Positions 26,287 to 36,090 of a DNA stretch of 64,000 nucleotides are shown here, piece by piece. The notes beneath the pieces were generated by a model that was not told the origin of the DNA, did not search any database, and was given only the letters and a program-made list of their open reading frames with translations. The stretch is from Marinobacter gelidimuriae (GTDB lineage: Bacteria; Pseudomonadota; Gammaproteobacteria; Pseudomonadales; Oleiphilaceae), in NCBI RefSeq assembly GCF_000372805.1, contig NZ_KB889930.1, positions 1 to 64,000 of the forward strand, given 5' to 3'. Each line of letters starts with the position of its first letter. Positions within the stretch are counted from its first letter, which is position 1. A program made the position numbers and the translations under genes.

Positions 26287-27570
26287 TCATAAAGAATACT
26301 CCGCGGCCGGCAACTCAATGATCATGGTGGTGCCGCGTCCATCGGCGCCGTTTGGGCGCGCCTTCAGCTTGCCACCAAGGCGGCCGATGGTGGCGTTAGA
26401 CAAAAACAACCCAACGCCCATGCCGGTTTCCGAATTTACGATGCTGGCGCCGGGTGAATCCAGCAGTGCCGATGCCAGGCCGGCACCCTGATCTTCCACA
26501 ATGATTTCTACGCAGTTTGCGCCGGGGGCCCGTGCGCTGACGGCAACCCACTGCGGGCTGGCAGAAATGGCATTGGCCAGCAGGTTCAGCACGGCCTGGT
26601 CCAGAGTGGCGTCTATCTGCACGTTAAGCGGCGGAAACGGTCGTTGCCATTGTATGTTTGCCTCTGGCCAAAGCAAGGTTGTGGATTCCTGCAGGCGTTG
26701 CAGCCACTGCTCCAGGCTCAGAGTTTCCAGCTGCGACAGTTTGGCCTGCATGGCGGATGCAGATAACTGTTGCAAATGCTGGCCACAGAGCGCTAGCTGC
26801 GACGACATCAGTTCCAGATCGGCACTGATATCAGCGTCGGGTGGCAGGGTTTTAAGCTCCTCTACCAGCAGTGTTAGCGTGTTCATCGGGGTACCCAGGC
26901 GGTGGGCAATAGCGGCGGATGACAGCCCCAGCGAAATAATCTGTTCATCTCGCAGGCGGGTCTCGCGGCTTTGGGATAGCCGCAGTTGCTGGCGTCGCAA
27001 CTGGTGCGCCAGGGTGCCGACCGCCAGCACAAGAATAACCGCTGTCAGCACAAACGTGACCCACATGCCTATCAGGTGGAGCTGGGCCAGGTTTGCACCG
27101 TGACCGTGGGTCATGCCGGAAACGGCGCTGGCGCCGGAGCTGATGGGCTGGTGCCACAGCATTAGCAGGGTGTACATCAGCACACTGCCTATTGTCAGGC
27201 CAATGGCGTGATTCAGGGGCACCAATACCAGGGCGATAGCCAGTGGCAACAACAGTAATGACACCAGCGGGTTGGTGTAGCCCCCGGTGTTATAAAGCCA
27301 GCAGCCTATCAACAACAGATCGAGCCCCAGCGTCATGGTGACCGGCAGTATGGATTGTGGCGGGCGACGGGTGAACCACAGCCAGGCCAGGGTGGCCAAC
27401 ACGCCATAGGCCAGGCACAGCAGCAGGGCCTCGGCGCGGTGGCTCAAGGTTAGGAAGGCATCAGTGACCGCAATGGCCAGTAACATGATGGTGACTATAG
27501 CCAGACGCATACCCAGCAAATAGCGGGCGGCACCTTGAAAGCCGGTTTGGGAGAGTGTTAGCCATTCCAT
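26287..27570 (-). CDS. RegB/PrrB-type redox sensor histidine kinase
   Basis: A 427-residue membrane kinase with about six N-terminal helices. The quinone-binding loop GGYTNPLVSLLLLPLA (about residues 95-110) matches the GG-x-x-NP motif of RegB. The H-box SSAAIAHRLGTPMNTLTLL (His near 222) and an ATP-binding domain (N-box LNLLANAISASPQ, then DQGAGL and GMGVGLFLS) follow. The redox-active Cys found after the H-box in some RegB proteins is not obvious. RegB senses the ubiquinone pool and controls respiration or fixation genes through RegA. The two genes form an operon. Confidence 0.88.
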   Translation of the reverse strand: MEWLTLSQTGFQGAARYLLGMRLAIVTIMLLAIAVTDAFLTLSHRAEALLLCLAYGVLATLAWLWFTRRPPQSILPVTMTLGLDLLLIGCWLYNTGGYTNPLVSLLLLPLAIALVLVPLNHAIGLTIGSVLMYTLLMLWHQPISSGASAVSGMTHGHGANLAQLHLIGMWVTFVLTAVILVLAVGTLAHQLRRQQLRLSQSRETRLRDEQIISLGLSSAAIAHRLGTPMNTLTLLVEELKTLPPDADISADLELMSSQLALCGQHLQQLSASAMQAKLSQLETLSLEQWLQRLQESTTLLWPEANIQWQRPFPPLNVQIDATLDQAVLNLLANAISASPQWVAVSARAPGANCVEIIVEDQGAGLASALLDSPGASIVNSETGMGVGLFLSNATIGRLGGKLKARPNGADGRGTTMIIELPAAEYSL

Positions 27571-27649
27571 AGGGCGTTGGTTACCCGTTAGCGCGTTGAG
27601 TCATTCTTGGCGGTAGCATACCAGAGCTTGGTTGAGCAGATCGCTTGCC

Positions 27650-28026
<377 letters not shown>

Positions 28027-30024
28027 ATGAGAAAAAAACCACTACCACGTCTCGTTATATGCTCACTGGGCGGTCTGACCCTGTTACCACTGTATGCACA
28101 CAGCCAGCAGGCTGATCCGGTTGACCCGTTGCTGATTCAGGTCACCGAGGGTCAGCGTGTTGAGGTCGGCACCAACAGCATGGCGAGTGAACCTGTACAG
28201 CGTTTAACCAGTGATCCGGCGGTTTCTCTTTCACGCATGGGTGGCCGTGGGCTGGAACCGATTATACGGGGCCAAAGCCAAGAAAGAGTGGATGTGCTGC
28301 TGGATGGCATTCGGGTGGAAGGCGCCTGCCCCAACCGGATGGATCCGCCGACCAGCCGCCTGAGCAGTGCGTTGGCACCGGCTCTGGAAGTAAGAACCAA
28401 TAACCGCACCCTGCGGTGGGGTCCTATTGCCGGCGGGCAGGTGATTGCCACTACTGCTGATCCGCAGTTCAATGGTAATGCGACCACTGGGCAGGTGACT
28501 ATTGGTGCCTCAGACAATGGCAACGGAAAACTGGTCAATGCTGCAGCAGCCGTAGGTAGTGAAGAAGCCTGGTTGAGGCTATCTGGCGGCTACGACGAAG
28601 CAAACGATTACGAAGACGGCGATGGCAACAAGGTTCGCAGCGCCTATGAAAACGCCGAAGGCCGGGTTGACGCCGCCTGGACGGCAGAGAGTGGCTTTTT
28701 CATAAAGGGCATGGTCAGTCGCCAGGAAGAAAGTGATGTGAAATACGCCGGTTCCGGTATGGATGCGCCGCAAACCGATACCGATCTGTATCGCCTGGAA
28801 CTGGGTGCGCCCTTGGCCAAGGGTGAATGGTCACTGCTGGCCTGGCAGGCCGACGTGGATCACATCATGGATAACTTCAGCCTGCGGCAGCTGCCCGCAG
28901 ATAAGAAAAAAATGCAGACAGATTCCACCACCCAAACCCGCGGTTTGCGTTTCATTTTGGACCAGAGTCCTACCAGCCTTACTGACTGGGCCGCCGGGGT
29001 AGACGTGGAAACCAACGATTGGGACGCCACTCTATTGAATGTGGACGGGGCCATGCCAAAGGCCGTGTCGCTGATGTGGCCAGGCGTCGAGCGCGAGCGC
29101 GTGGGCGTGTTCGCCGAGGCTTTTTTGCGCCTGGGCTCGGCGGCCAAAGTGGGTGCCGGGTTGCGTTATGATCGGGTGGAAATGGATGCCACCAAAGCGG
29201 ATCAGGCGGTTGGTATGGGCCCCACCAGCCCGCTGGCGCTCTACGGAGTAAGCAATGCTAAGGTGAATGATGACAATGTCAGTGGCTTTGCCAGCGCCGA
29301 ATGGCGCCTACCTCGCCAGCAGGGGCTAACATTGACGGCCAGCCGCAGCGTGCGCAGCCCTGGTGTTACCGAGCGCTATATCGCCCGTAACACCATGAGC
29401 GACAGCTGGATTGGTAATCCGCAGCTGGACACCGAGAAGCATCATAAGCTGGAGCTGGAACTCAGTGGTCAGAGCGGCCAGTGGAATTGGAAGCCGGTGG
29501 TATGGGCTGATCAGGTCGACGATTTTGTGCTGCGTTACCTAGCCACGCCGAAAGATACCCGTTATAAAAACATCGACGCCCGCCTGTTGGGCGTGGAAGC
29601 CAACCTGGGCTGGAGCGACGGCACCTGGAGCAGCAACAGTGCCCTGGCCGCCGTTCGTGGCGAAAATCGCGACGATAATAAAGCTCTGGCGCAAATTCCG
29701 CCGCTGCAGTTTGTCCAGACTCTGGGCTGGCAGCAGCAAGGCCACAGCATCGAAGCCCAATGGCAGCTAGCCCGCCGCCAGGATCGCATTGATCTGGCTT
29801 CCGGCCTGGACGCAGGAACCTCACCCGGTTACGGCGTGTTCAATCTGTCAGGCAGCCATCCGTTGACCGGATACCTGACCTTTAACTGGGCGTTGGACAA
29901 CCTGTTTGACAACACCTGGGCGCCCCACGTTAGCCGCCGTAACAGTGATCCGTTCAATACCGAGGCAGTTCGTGTAAATGAGCCAGGCCGCACGGTTCGG
30001 GCAGCGCTAACGGCACGCTGGTAG
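28027..30024 (+). CDS. TonB-dependent copper receptor (OprC/NosA type)
   Basis: A 665-residue outer-membrane receptor with signal peptide (cleavage after YAHSQ, about residue 26). The plug domain carries RVDVLLDGIRVEGACPNRMD (about residues 92-111); the CPNRM run is the CxxxM copper-ligand motif known from OprC. The rest is a 22-strand barrel with the expected aromatic C-terminus (LTARW). OprC-type receptors bind and import copper, in some species supporting nitrous oxide reductase. The gene is alone on its strand, closed by a strong terminator at 30076-30113. A relatively short barrel is normal for this group. Confidence 0.88.
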   Translation: MRKKPLPRLVICSLGGLTLLPLYAHSQQADPVDPLLIQVTEGQRVEVGTNSMASEPVQRLTSDPAVSLSRMGGRGLEPIIRGQSQERVDVLLDGIRVEGACPNRMDPPTSRLSSALAPALEVRTNNRTLRWGPIAGGQVIATTADPQFNGNATTGQVTIGASDNGNGKLVNAAAAVGSEEAWLRLSGGYDEANDYEDGDGNKVRSAYENAEGRVDAAWTAESGFFIKGMVSRQEESDVKYAGSGMDAPQTDTDLYRLELGAPLAKGEWSLLAWQADVDHIMDNFSLRQLPADKKKMQTDSTTQTRGLRFILDQSPTSLTDWAAGVDVETNDWDATLLNVDGAMPKAVSLMWPGVERERVGVFAEAFLRLGSAAKVGAGLRYDRVEMDATKADQAVGMGPTSPLALYGVSNAKVNDDNVSGFASAEWRLPRQQGLTLTASRSVRSPGVTERYIARNTMSDSWIGNPQLDTEKHHKLELELSGQSGQWNWKPVVWADQVDDFVLRYLATPKDTRYKNIDARLLGVEANLGWSDGTWSSNSALAAVRGENRDDNKALAQIPPLQFVQTLGWQQQGHSIEAQWQLARRQDRIDLASGLDAGTSPGYGVFNLSGSHPLTGYLTFNWALDNLFDNTWAPHVSRRNSDPFNTEAVRVNEPGRTVRAALTARW

Positions 30025-30075
30025 TTCATAAAATTGGGGGTTGTCCGCTTTAATAGCCGGTGGATGACCATTTTA

Positions 30076-30113
30076 CCCCGTGCCGGTGCGAAACGCCGTG
30101 CACGGGTTTTTTT
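30076..30113 (+). terminator. Rho-independent terminator after the copper receptor
   Basis: CCCGTGC (30077-30083) pairs with GCACGGG (30100-30106), with a further inner stem (CGGTG against CGCCG around CGAAA), followed by seven T (30107-30113). It lies about 50 bases after the receptor stop codon at 30024 and separates it from the RND operon. Confidence 0.85.
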
Positions 30114-30163
30114 ATGGCCGGCCGTGTGCCGTTGTTGCTGGCGCCATGGGCTATGCTTTTGTT

Positions 30164-30271
30164 AGCCATAGCCATAGCCATAGCCATAGCCATAGCCATA
30201 GCCATAGCCATAGCCATAGCCATAGCCATAGCCATAGCCATAGTCATAGTCATAGTCATAGTCATAGTCAT
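30164..30271. repeat. Hexanucleotide tandem repeat, 13 x AGCCAT then 5 x AGTCAT
   Basis: Eighteen contiguous 6-base units cover 108 bases. The first 13 are AGCCAT and the last five AGTCAT, with a clean switch at 30242, so the C-to-T change spread by repeat expansion. All three frames on the plus strand and some on the minus strand stay open across it: Ser-His repeats in one, Ile-Ala/Ile-Val in another, Met-Ala/Met-Thr on the reverse strand. It lies between the terminator and the promoter region of the RND operon, 119-226 bases before the adaptor start, so copy-number changes could alter promoter spacing. No evidence that it is translated. Confidence 0.95.
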
Positions 30272-30389
30272 AGTTGTGCCGGGTTGCGGTGTCCTCACAA
30301 GCCGTATTCTGATAACCTGAGGCTATTAGCTAATAACTTTTACAGTTTGGCGTTCGCGGTTGAACAAGCTGCGAAACAAGGAGTATCCG

Positions 30390-31481
30390 GTGGTGAACAA
30401 TCAGCTGATCAGCCGCCCGTTGCGGGCTTATGTGGGCGCTGTTGTCGGCGTGCTGTTATGGGGTTTTACGTGCAGCGCGCAAGCGCAGTCTGTGCCTGGC
30501 GAACTGGCAACAGTGGCGGTCGAAAGCCGTGTTTTGGCCGACACCGTATTGCTGGATGGCGTGATTGAAGCTGTGCAACAAAGTACCGTGTCGGCCCAGA
30601 CCAGCGGCAAGGTGCTGCAATTGCCGTTCGATGTGGATGATTCGGTTCGCCCCGGTGATCTGATTGTGCAGCTGGAAGACAGCGAGCAGCGGGCGCGGGT
30701 CAGCCAGGCTCGGGCGGCAGTCAACGAGGCTCAGGCAGCGCTGGCGGATGCCAGGCAAAGTTTTGCCCGGATTGAAAGCGTACACAAACGAGGTTTGGTA
30801 TCGGGCCAGGAGTTTGACCAGGCCCGCAATAATCTGGCCGGCGCCCAGGCCCGCGCGGAGCGTGCCGATGCGGGTATGGTCGAGGTCCGCGAACAGCTCA
30901 GTTACACCCGTATTGAAGCGCCTTACGGCGGTATTCTGACCGAGCGCCACGTGGAAATCGGGGAATCGGTCAGTCCCGGTCAGGCCCTGTTAAGCGGTTT
31001 ATCGCTGGAGCAGCTGCGGGTGGTGGTGGACTTGCCTCAACGCTATGCGGCCAGTGCCCGCGCCGAGCGCCAGGCCACTGTTACCCTGGCTGACGGCCGG
31101 GTACTGAAAACCGGCGAAATGACCTTCTACCCCTACGCCAATGCAAAAACCCACACCTTTCGCTTACGCATGGCACTCACCGAACCGAATGGCTCGCTGT
31201 TTCCCGGCATGCTAGTAAAAGTGGGGGTGCCGGTGAGCCGGTCGGAAACACTTTTGGTGCCTGCCAGCAGTCTGGTGCAACGTAGTGAACTGCGCGCTGT
31301 GTATGTTTTGGATAGCAACGGCAATCCGCGACTGCGTCAGGTGCGCACGGGCAAAATAGCTGACGGCCAGATTGAAATTCTAGCGGGCGTCAGCGTTGGC
31401 GAGCAAGTGGTGCTCAATGCCACCGAATTACTGGGTAGCGTACTCCTTTCAATCCCGCCAGCGCAGGAGCAAGCGCTGTGA
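30390..31481 (+). CDS. RND efflux periplasmic adaptor (membrane fusion protein) 1
   Basis: A 363-residue adaptor with an N-terminal signal segment ([20 protein letters not shown]), a biotinyl-lipoyl half ([20 protein letters not shown]), an alpha-hairpin ([20 protein letters not shown]), second lipoyl half ([20 protein letters not shown]) and beta-barrel. It links an inner-membrane RND pump to an outer-membrane channel. I chose GTG 30390 because AAGGAG lies six bases before it; a TTG at 30360 would add ten residues. It overlaps the RND gene by four bases (GTGA). First gene of a seven-gene operon. No outer-membrane factor gene is included, so a TolC-like protein from elsewhere would be needed. 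Confidence 0.88.
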   Translation: MVNNQLISRPLRAYVGAVVGVLLWGFTCSAQAQSVPGELATVAVESRVLADTVLLDGVIEAVQQSTVSAQTSGKVLQLPFDVDDSVRPGDLIVQLEDSEQRARVSQARAAVNEAQAALADARQSFARIESVHKRGLVSGQEFDQARNNLAGAQARAERADAGMVEVREQLSYTRIEAPYGGILTERHVEIGESVSPGQALLSGLSLEQLRVVVDLPQRYAASARAERQATVTLADGRVLKTGEMTFYPYANAKTHTFRLRMALTEPNGSLFPGMLVKVGVPVSRSETLLVPASSLVQRSELRAVYVLDSNGNPRLRQVRTGKIADGQIEILAGVSVGEQVVLNATELLGSVLLSIPPAQEQAL

Positions 31482-34400
31482 GCCAGTCGCTGCCACCGAC
31501 GTCACCTTCGGGCTCTTCCTCGCAGCCTGCTCCCGCTGCGTCATCAACCCCTTCAGCAGGGGTTGGCCTATCTGGCGCCATAGCGAGACTGTTTCAGGAC
31601 AATCACCTGACCCCGCTGATTATGCTGTTGTCCATTATCCTGGGTGTTCTGGCAGTGGTGGTCACACCAAAAGAAGAAGAGCCGCAAATTGGTGTCACCA
31701 TGGCCGATATCATGGTGGAGTTTCCTGGCGCCAGCGCCCGCGAAGTGGAAAGCGCCATTGTCACCCCGGCCGAACAGGTAATGAGTGAAATTGTCGGCGT
31801 TGAGCATGTGTATTCGGTATCGCGCCAGGGCCAAGCGGTGATTACCGTGCAGTTCAAAGTGGGCATACCGCGCCAGAAAGCCTTGGTGCGGCTTTACAAT
31901 CAGGTGTATTCCAATCAGGACTGGCTACCCGCCAACCTGGGTGCCAGCCAGCCCTTGGTCAAACCCAAAGGCATTGACGACGTACCGATAATGACGCTCA
32001 CCCTGTACGACCCACAACACGGTCACAGCGGCGAAGAACTCACTCGCCTTGCGCACATGTTGGAAGTGGCCTTGAAGCGGGTGCCCGGCACCCGCGATGT
32101 CTACACCGTGGGCGGCATACCCGACCGGGTGGATATCCATTTTGATCCGGCCCTGCTGGCCGGTTTTGGCCTGACCGTTGACGATCTGCAACAGGCACTG
32201 CTGGCTGCGAACAGCAGCTCCCAGGAAGTTCGAATCACCCGTAACAACCTGTCGATTCCGATTCAGGCCGGCACATTGCTAACCCAGGTAGGCGAAGTGC
32301 GCCGCCTGGTGGTGGGTATGGATCAGGGCGCGGCGGTTTATCTGGAGGATGTCGCCAGCGTTAGCCGCGGTAATACGGTTGCTGACCAAAGCGTGATGAC
32401 GGGCTTTGGTCCGGCTCATCAGAGCACTCGCCAGAATGCTCTTCAGAATAGTACCGACTCAACATTTATTGGCCAGCCCGGGCAAGTATTCCCGGCCGTT
32501 ACCCTTGCCATCGCCAAAAAGCCTGGCGAAAACGCAGTGGACATCACTCGCGCCATTCAGCAACGTATCGAATTGCTGCGCAACCGCGCCCTGCCGGCGG
32601 ATGTGCAGGTGCTGGTAACCCGGGATTACGGCGAAACCGCCTCGCAAAAAGCCCGTAAACTGATTTCTGACCTGATATCGGCCACCCTGTGCGTGGTGCT
32701 GCTGGTAATGGTCGCCATGGGCTGGCGCCAGGCGTTGATTGTGGGTGTCGCGGTATTGATTACCCTGCTGCTAACCCTGGTGTTTTCCTGGGCTTGGGGC
32801 TTTACCCTGAACCGGGTGTCGCTGTTTGCGCTGATTTTCTCCATCGGAATATTGGTGGACGATGGCATCGTTATTACCGAAAACATCAACCGCCGTATCC
32901 AGAACTCGCGCCGCCCGATCAAAGAGATTATTCCGCTGGCGGTGGACGAAGTGGGTACGCCCACCATTATGGCCAGCCTGACGATTATGGCGGCCTTGCT
33001 GCCTATGGCGTTTGTCAGCGGCTTGATGGGGCCCTACATGAGCCCGATTCCCATTAACGCCTCGGCCGGTATGGTGCTGTCGCAGATTGTGGCCTTTATA
33101 GTGGTGCCCTGGCTGGCCCTGCGCCTGCTGCGCCACAAAAAAGGCGATCTTGCGCGGCCGGAAAACGAATCTGAAAGCTCTTCTGACAGTTCTTTTGAAG
33201 GCTCTTCCGAAAGCTCGGCCGAAGGCGTGAACCCCCGCATGCTGGGCCTGTTCAGCCGCGTACTGGTGCCGTTTTTAGGGGACCATCGCCTGCGCCGTGG
33301 CCTGCTGGCATCGGTGGTTATCCTGCTGACCCTGGGTGCGGCCGCACTGCCGGTGTTTCAGGCGGTGATTCTGAAAATGCTGCCGTTTGATGACAAATCT
33401 GAACTGCAGGTGGTCGTGGATATGCCCGAAGACACACCCGTTGAAGTGACTGCGCGAGTATTGATGGAAATGGGCCACTATCTGGAAACGGTAGAAGACG
33501 TCGACAACTGGCAGACTTACGCCGGCACCGCGGCACCGATCAACTTCAACGGTCTGATTCGCCAGTACTATCTTCGCTCTGAACCTTACCAGGGCGATAT
33601 TCAGGTCAACTTCAGTAGCGGTGACCGGCGTGACCAGCCATCTCACACTATTGCCCAATCGCTGCGCCAGCCGCTGACCGCCATTGGCGAGCGTTATGGC
33701 GCCAGTGTGAAAATTGTGGAAGTGCCGCCGGGGCCGCCGGTATTGTCGCCGCTGGTGGCAGAAATTTATGCGGTAGATCCGCAGCTGCGAGCTGCATTGG
33801 CGCGATCTGTGGCCGCCGGTATGCAGGATGTGACAGGTCTGGTAGACATAGACACCACCCTTGAAGCGCCGATCCGCCAGTGGGAAGTGGTGATCGATCG
33901 TGACCGCGCCGCACGCCTGGGTGTATCGCAGCAGCAGGTGGTAATGGCGCTGCAAACTGCTCTGGGTGGTAGTGGTGTGAGTTATCTGCACGACGATCAC
34001 GCCAAATATCCGGTGCCCATCCGGGTGATTCTGTCGGACGCCGACAAAGCCCGTCCCCCGGCTTTGCTGTCGTTGAATCTGCGCAGCCGCGACGGCGGGC
34101 TGGTGCCGCTGGCCAGCATTGCGGACATCCGTGAGGCAGACTGGCAGGGTGCGATTTATCACAAGAACCTGTTGCCGGTTACCTACGTGACCGCGGACAT
34201 GGCAGGCGCTATTGATTCACCGCTCTACGGTATGTTTGCCATGGTCGACCAGCTGGAGCAACGAGCAGACGCGCCCGAGCAGTTTTTCATTCGCCAGCCG
34301 GACTTGCCCGGAGCCGGCGCCCTGAAATGGGGCGGCGAGTGGCAGATTACCTACGAGACTTTCCGCGATATGGGCATAGCCTACAGCGTGGGTATTTTTA

Positions 34401-34843
34401 TGATTTTTGTGCTGCTGGTGGCGCAGTTTCGTTCCTATCTGCTGCCGCTGGCGATCATGGCGCCCATACCTCTGACGCTGATGGGCATTATGCCGGGCCA
34501 CGCTCTTTTGGGGCGGGAATTCACCGCCACCAGCATGATTGGCATGATCGCGCTGGCCGGCATTATCGTACGTAACTCCATACTGCTGGTGGTGTTTATT
34601 CGCCAGCTGCTGGACGAAGGCATGAGTTTGGAAGACGCTGTAGTACAGGCCGGTGCGGTGCGGATCAAGCCGATTGCGCTGACCGCAGTGTCGGCGATGG
34701 TCGGCGCCTACTTTATATTGAACGATCCGATCTTTAATGGCTTGGCTATATCACTGGTGTTCGGCCTTGCTGTGTCTACCCTTCTGACCGTGGTTGTGGT
34801 GCCTTTGTCGTACTATGTGATGGCACGGCGGCGGTGGATTTGA
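31478..34843 (+). CDS. RND efflux permease 1 (AcrB/HAE1-like)
   Basis: A 1121-residue RND pump with the twelve-helix, two-repeat layout. The proton-relay Asp pair is in ILVDDGIVITENINRRI (about residue 460); the opening motif is LTPLIMLLSIILGVLAVVVT and the final repeat holds SMIGMIALAGIIVRNSILLV. It is about 60-80 residues longer than usual. One extra piece is a Ser/Glu-rich stretch at about residues 563-585 (ENESESSSDSSFEGSSESSA) in the cytoplasmic loop between the two halves. The start GTG overlaps the adaptor stop. The substrate is not known; relatives export hydrophobic compounds or solvents. Confidence 0.88.
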   Translation: MSQSLPPTSPSGSSSQPAPAASSTPSAGVGLSGAIARLFQDNHLTPLIMLLSIILGVLAVVVTPKEEEPQIGVTMADIMVEFPGASAREVESAIVTPAEQVMSEIVGVEHVYSVSRQGQAVITVQFKVGIPRQKALVRLYNQVYSNQDWLPANLGASQPLVKPKGIDDVPIMTLTLYDPQHGHSGEELTRLAHMLEVALKRVPGTRDVYTVGGIPDRVDIHFDPALLAGFGLTVDDLQQALLAANSSSQEVRITRNNLSIPIQAGTLLTQVGEVRRLVVGMDQGAAVYLEDVASVSRGNTVADQSVMTGFGPAHQSTRQNALQNSTDSTFIGQPGQVFPAVTLAIAKKPGENAVDITRAIQQRIELLRNRALPADVQVLVTRDYGETASQKARKLISDLISATLCVVLLVMVAMGWRQALIVGVAVLITLLLTLVFSWAWGFTLNRVSLFALIFSIGILVDDGIVITENINRRIQNSRRPIKEIIPLAVDEVGTPTIMASLTIMAALLPMAFVSGLMGPYMSPIPINASAGMVLSQIVAFIVVPWLALRLLRHKKGDLARPENESESSSDSSFEGSSESSAEGVNPRMLGLFSRVLVPFLGDHRLRRGLLASVVILLTLGAAALPVFQAVILKMLPFDDKSELQVVVDMPEDTPVEVTARVLMEMGHYLETVEDVDNWQTYAGTAAPINFNGLIRQYYLRSEPYQGDIQVNFSSGDRRDQPSHTIAQSLRQPLTAIGERYGASVKIVEVPPGPPVLSPLVAEIYAVDPQLRAALARSVAAGMQDVTGLVDIDTTLEAPIRQWEVVIDRDRAARLGVSQQQVVMALQTALGGSGVSYLHDDHAKYPVPIRVILSDADKARPPALLSLNLRSRDGGLVPLASIADIREADWQGAIYHKNLLPVTYVTADMAGAIDSPLYGMFAMVDQLEQRADAPEQFFIRQPDLPGAGALKWGGEWQITYETFRDMGIAYSVGIFMIFVLLVAQFRSYLLPLAIMAPIPLTLMGIMPGHALLGREFTATSMIGMIALAGIIVRNSILLVVFIRQLLDEGMSLEDAVVQAGAVRIKPIALTAVSAMVGAYFILNDPIFNGLAISLVFGLAVSTLLTVVVVPLSYYVMARRRWI

Positions 34844-34860
34844 ACAGGAAATTTTACCCG

Positions 34861-36090
34861 ATGATAAAACGATTTTTGCCCTGGCTTGTTCTGCTGCTGG
34901 CCATTGTTGTGTTTATGGTATTGCGAATGACCCGCCCGGAGCTCGTTCAGGCCGAAGCCCAGGAACGCGCCTGGCTGGTGGCCGTGCAACCTGCGGAACT
35001 AATAAACGCTACGCCGCTGTTGCCGTTGTACGGCCAGGTAGTTGCCCCGCAGCAGCTGACCGTAACAGCGGCTTTGCCCGGGCAGATCGCCCAGCGCCCG
35101 GTGTCTGAAGGCCAGGCGGTTGCCGCTGGCACTCTGCTGGTGGCCCTGGATGATGCCGATGTGGCGCCAGCCCTTGCCCAGGCGCAAGCCGAAGTGGCGG
35201 ACTTGCAAGCGCAGATTGACGCCGAACAGCTGCGCCACGGCAACGATCAGCGTGCACTGAAAAGCGAACAGTCCATTCTGGCCAGCGCTCAACGTCAACT
35301 GGAACGCAACCAGTCGTTGCTCAAGCGCAACCTCACCTCCCGCGAAGCCCTGGACGCCGTTACCGACGCTTATGCCCGCGCTGAACTGACTGTCAGCACG
35401 CGCCAGCGCGCGTTGAGCGAGCATCCAGCGCGCCTGGCCAGCCTGCAGGCACGGCTGGCCAATGCCAAGGCGAACCTGCAAGGTATTGAGCGTGATGCCG
35501 GCAGGGCGCGGGTTATTGCGCCGTTTGACGGTGTGATTACGGATGTGCAGGTTGCCGCTGGCGACCGCGTTAGCAAAAATCAGGCGTTACTGAGTTTATA
35601 CCCGCGCCAGGGGCTTGAGTTGCGGGCAAGGGTGCCTGACGTGTTTGTTGGGGAGTTGCAGCAAGCCCTGAACCGCGGTGAGCAGCTCAGGGCGACGACC
35701 GAAGACGATCGCTACGAATTTGTTCTGGTGCGCTTTGCCGGTATTGGCAGTGCTGCCGGCACCGAAGCGATACTGGTGGCTGAGGGCGTGGTGGACGGCC
35801 TGCGCCCGGGCAGTTTGCTGCCAGTGACTTTGCAGCGCCCCGAGCAAGAACAGGTGATAAGTGTGCCTTACAGCGCACTTTACGGTGCCGATACCTTGTA
35901 CGCGGTGGATGATGATTCACGCCTACAGCGCTTGCGGGTGGAACGGGTAGGTGAAGCCCGTGCCGGTGCCGATCGTAACCTCTTGGTACGCGGTGATGGG
36001 CTGAAGCCCGGCCTGCGTATTATTACGACGCACCTGCCTAACGCTATGAGCGGGCTGAAAGTGGACATCGCTGGAGTGCAGAGCGAGTGA
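34861..36090 (+). CDS. RND efflux periplasmic adaptor 2
   Basis: A 409-residue adaptor anchored by an N-terminal helix (FLPWLVLLLAIVVFMVLRM). Lipoyl halves flank a long coiled hairpin (AQAQAEVADLQAQIDAEQLR through TRQRALSEHPARLASLQARL); the second half reads APFDGVITDVQVAAGDRVSK. The ATG at 34861 has an AGGAA ten bases before it; a GTG at 34834 would overlap the first RND gene and add nine residues. It differs clearly from adaptor 1, so the two pairs are not a recent duplication. It overlaps RND 2 by four bases (GTGA). Confidence 0.87.
   Translation: MIKRFLPWLVLLLAIVVFMVLRMTRPELVQAEAQERAWLVAVQPAELINATPLLPLYGQVVAPQQLTVTAALPGQIAQRPVSEGQAVAAGTLLVALDDADVAPALAQAQAEVADLQAQIDAEQLRHGNDQRALKSEQSILASAQRQLERNQSLLKRNLTSREALDAVTDAYARAELTVSTRQRALSEHPARLASLQARLANAKANLQGIERDAGRARVIAPFDGVITDVQVAAGDRVSKNQALLSLYPRQGLELRARVPDVFVGELQQALNRGEQLRATTEDDRYEFVLVRFAGIGSAAGTEAILVAEGVVDGLRPGSLLPVTLQRPEQEQVISVPYSALYGADTLYAVDDDSRLQRLRVERVGEARAGADRNLLVRGDGLKPGLRIITTHLPNAMSGLKVDIAGVQSE

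Noticed and set aside
30164..30271. CRISPR array.
   Set aside because: The repeat is a continuous 6-base tandem array with no spacers, and there are no cas genes.
30146..30568. A Ser-His-repeat protein read through the hexanucleotide array.
   Set aside because: All frames stay open because the unit is six bases without stop codons. The frame overlaps the terminator region or the adaptor gene, and its C-terminal half is only the adaptor gene read out of frame. Kept as a repeat, not as a gene.
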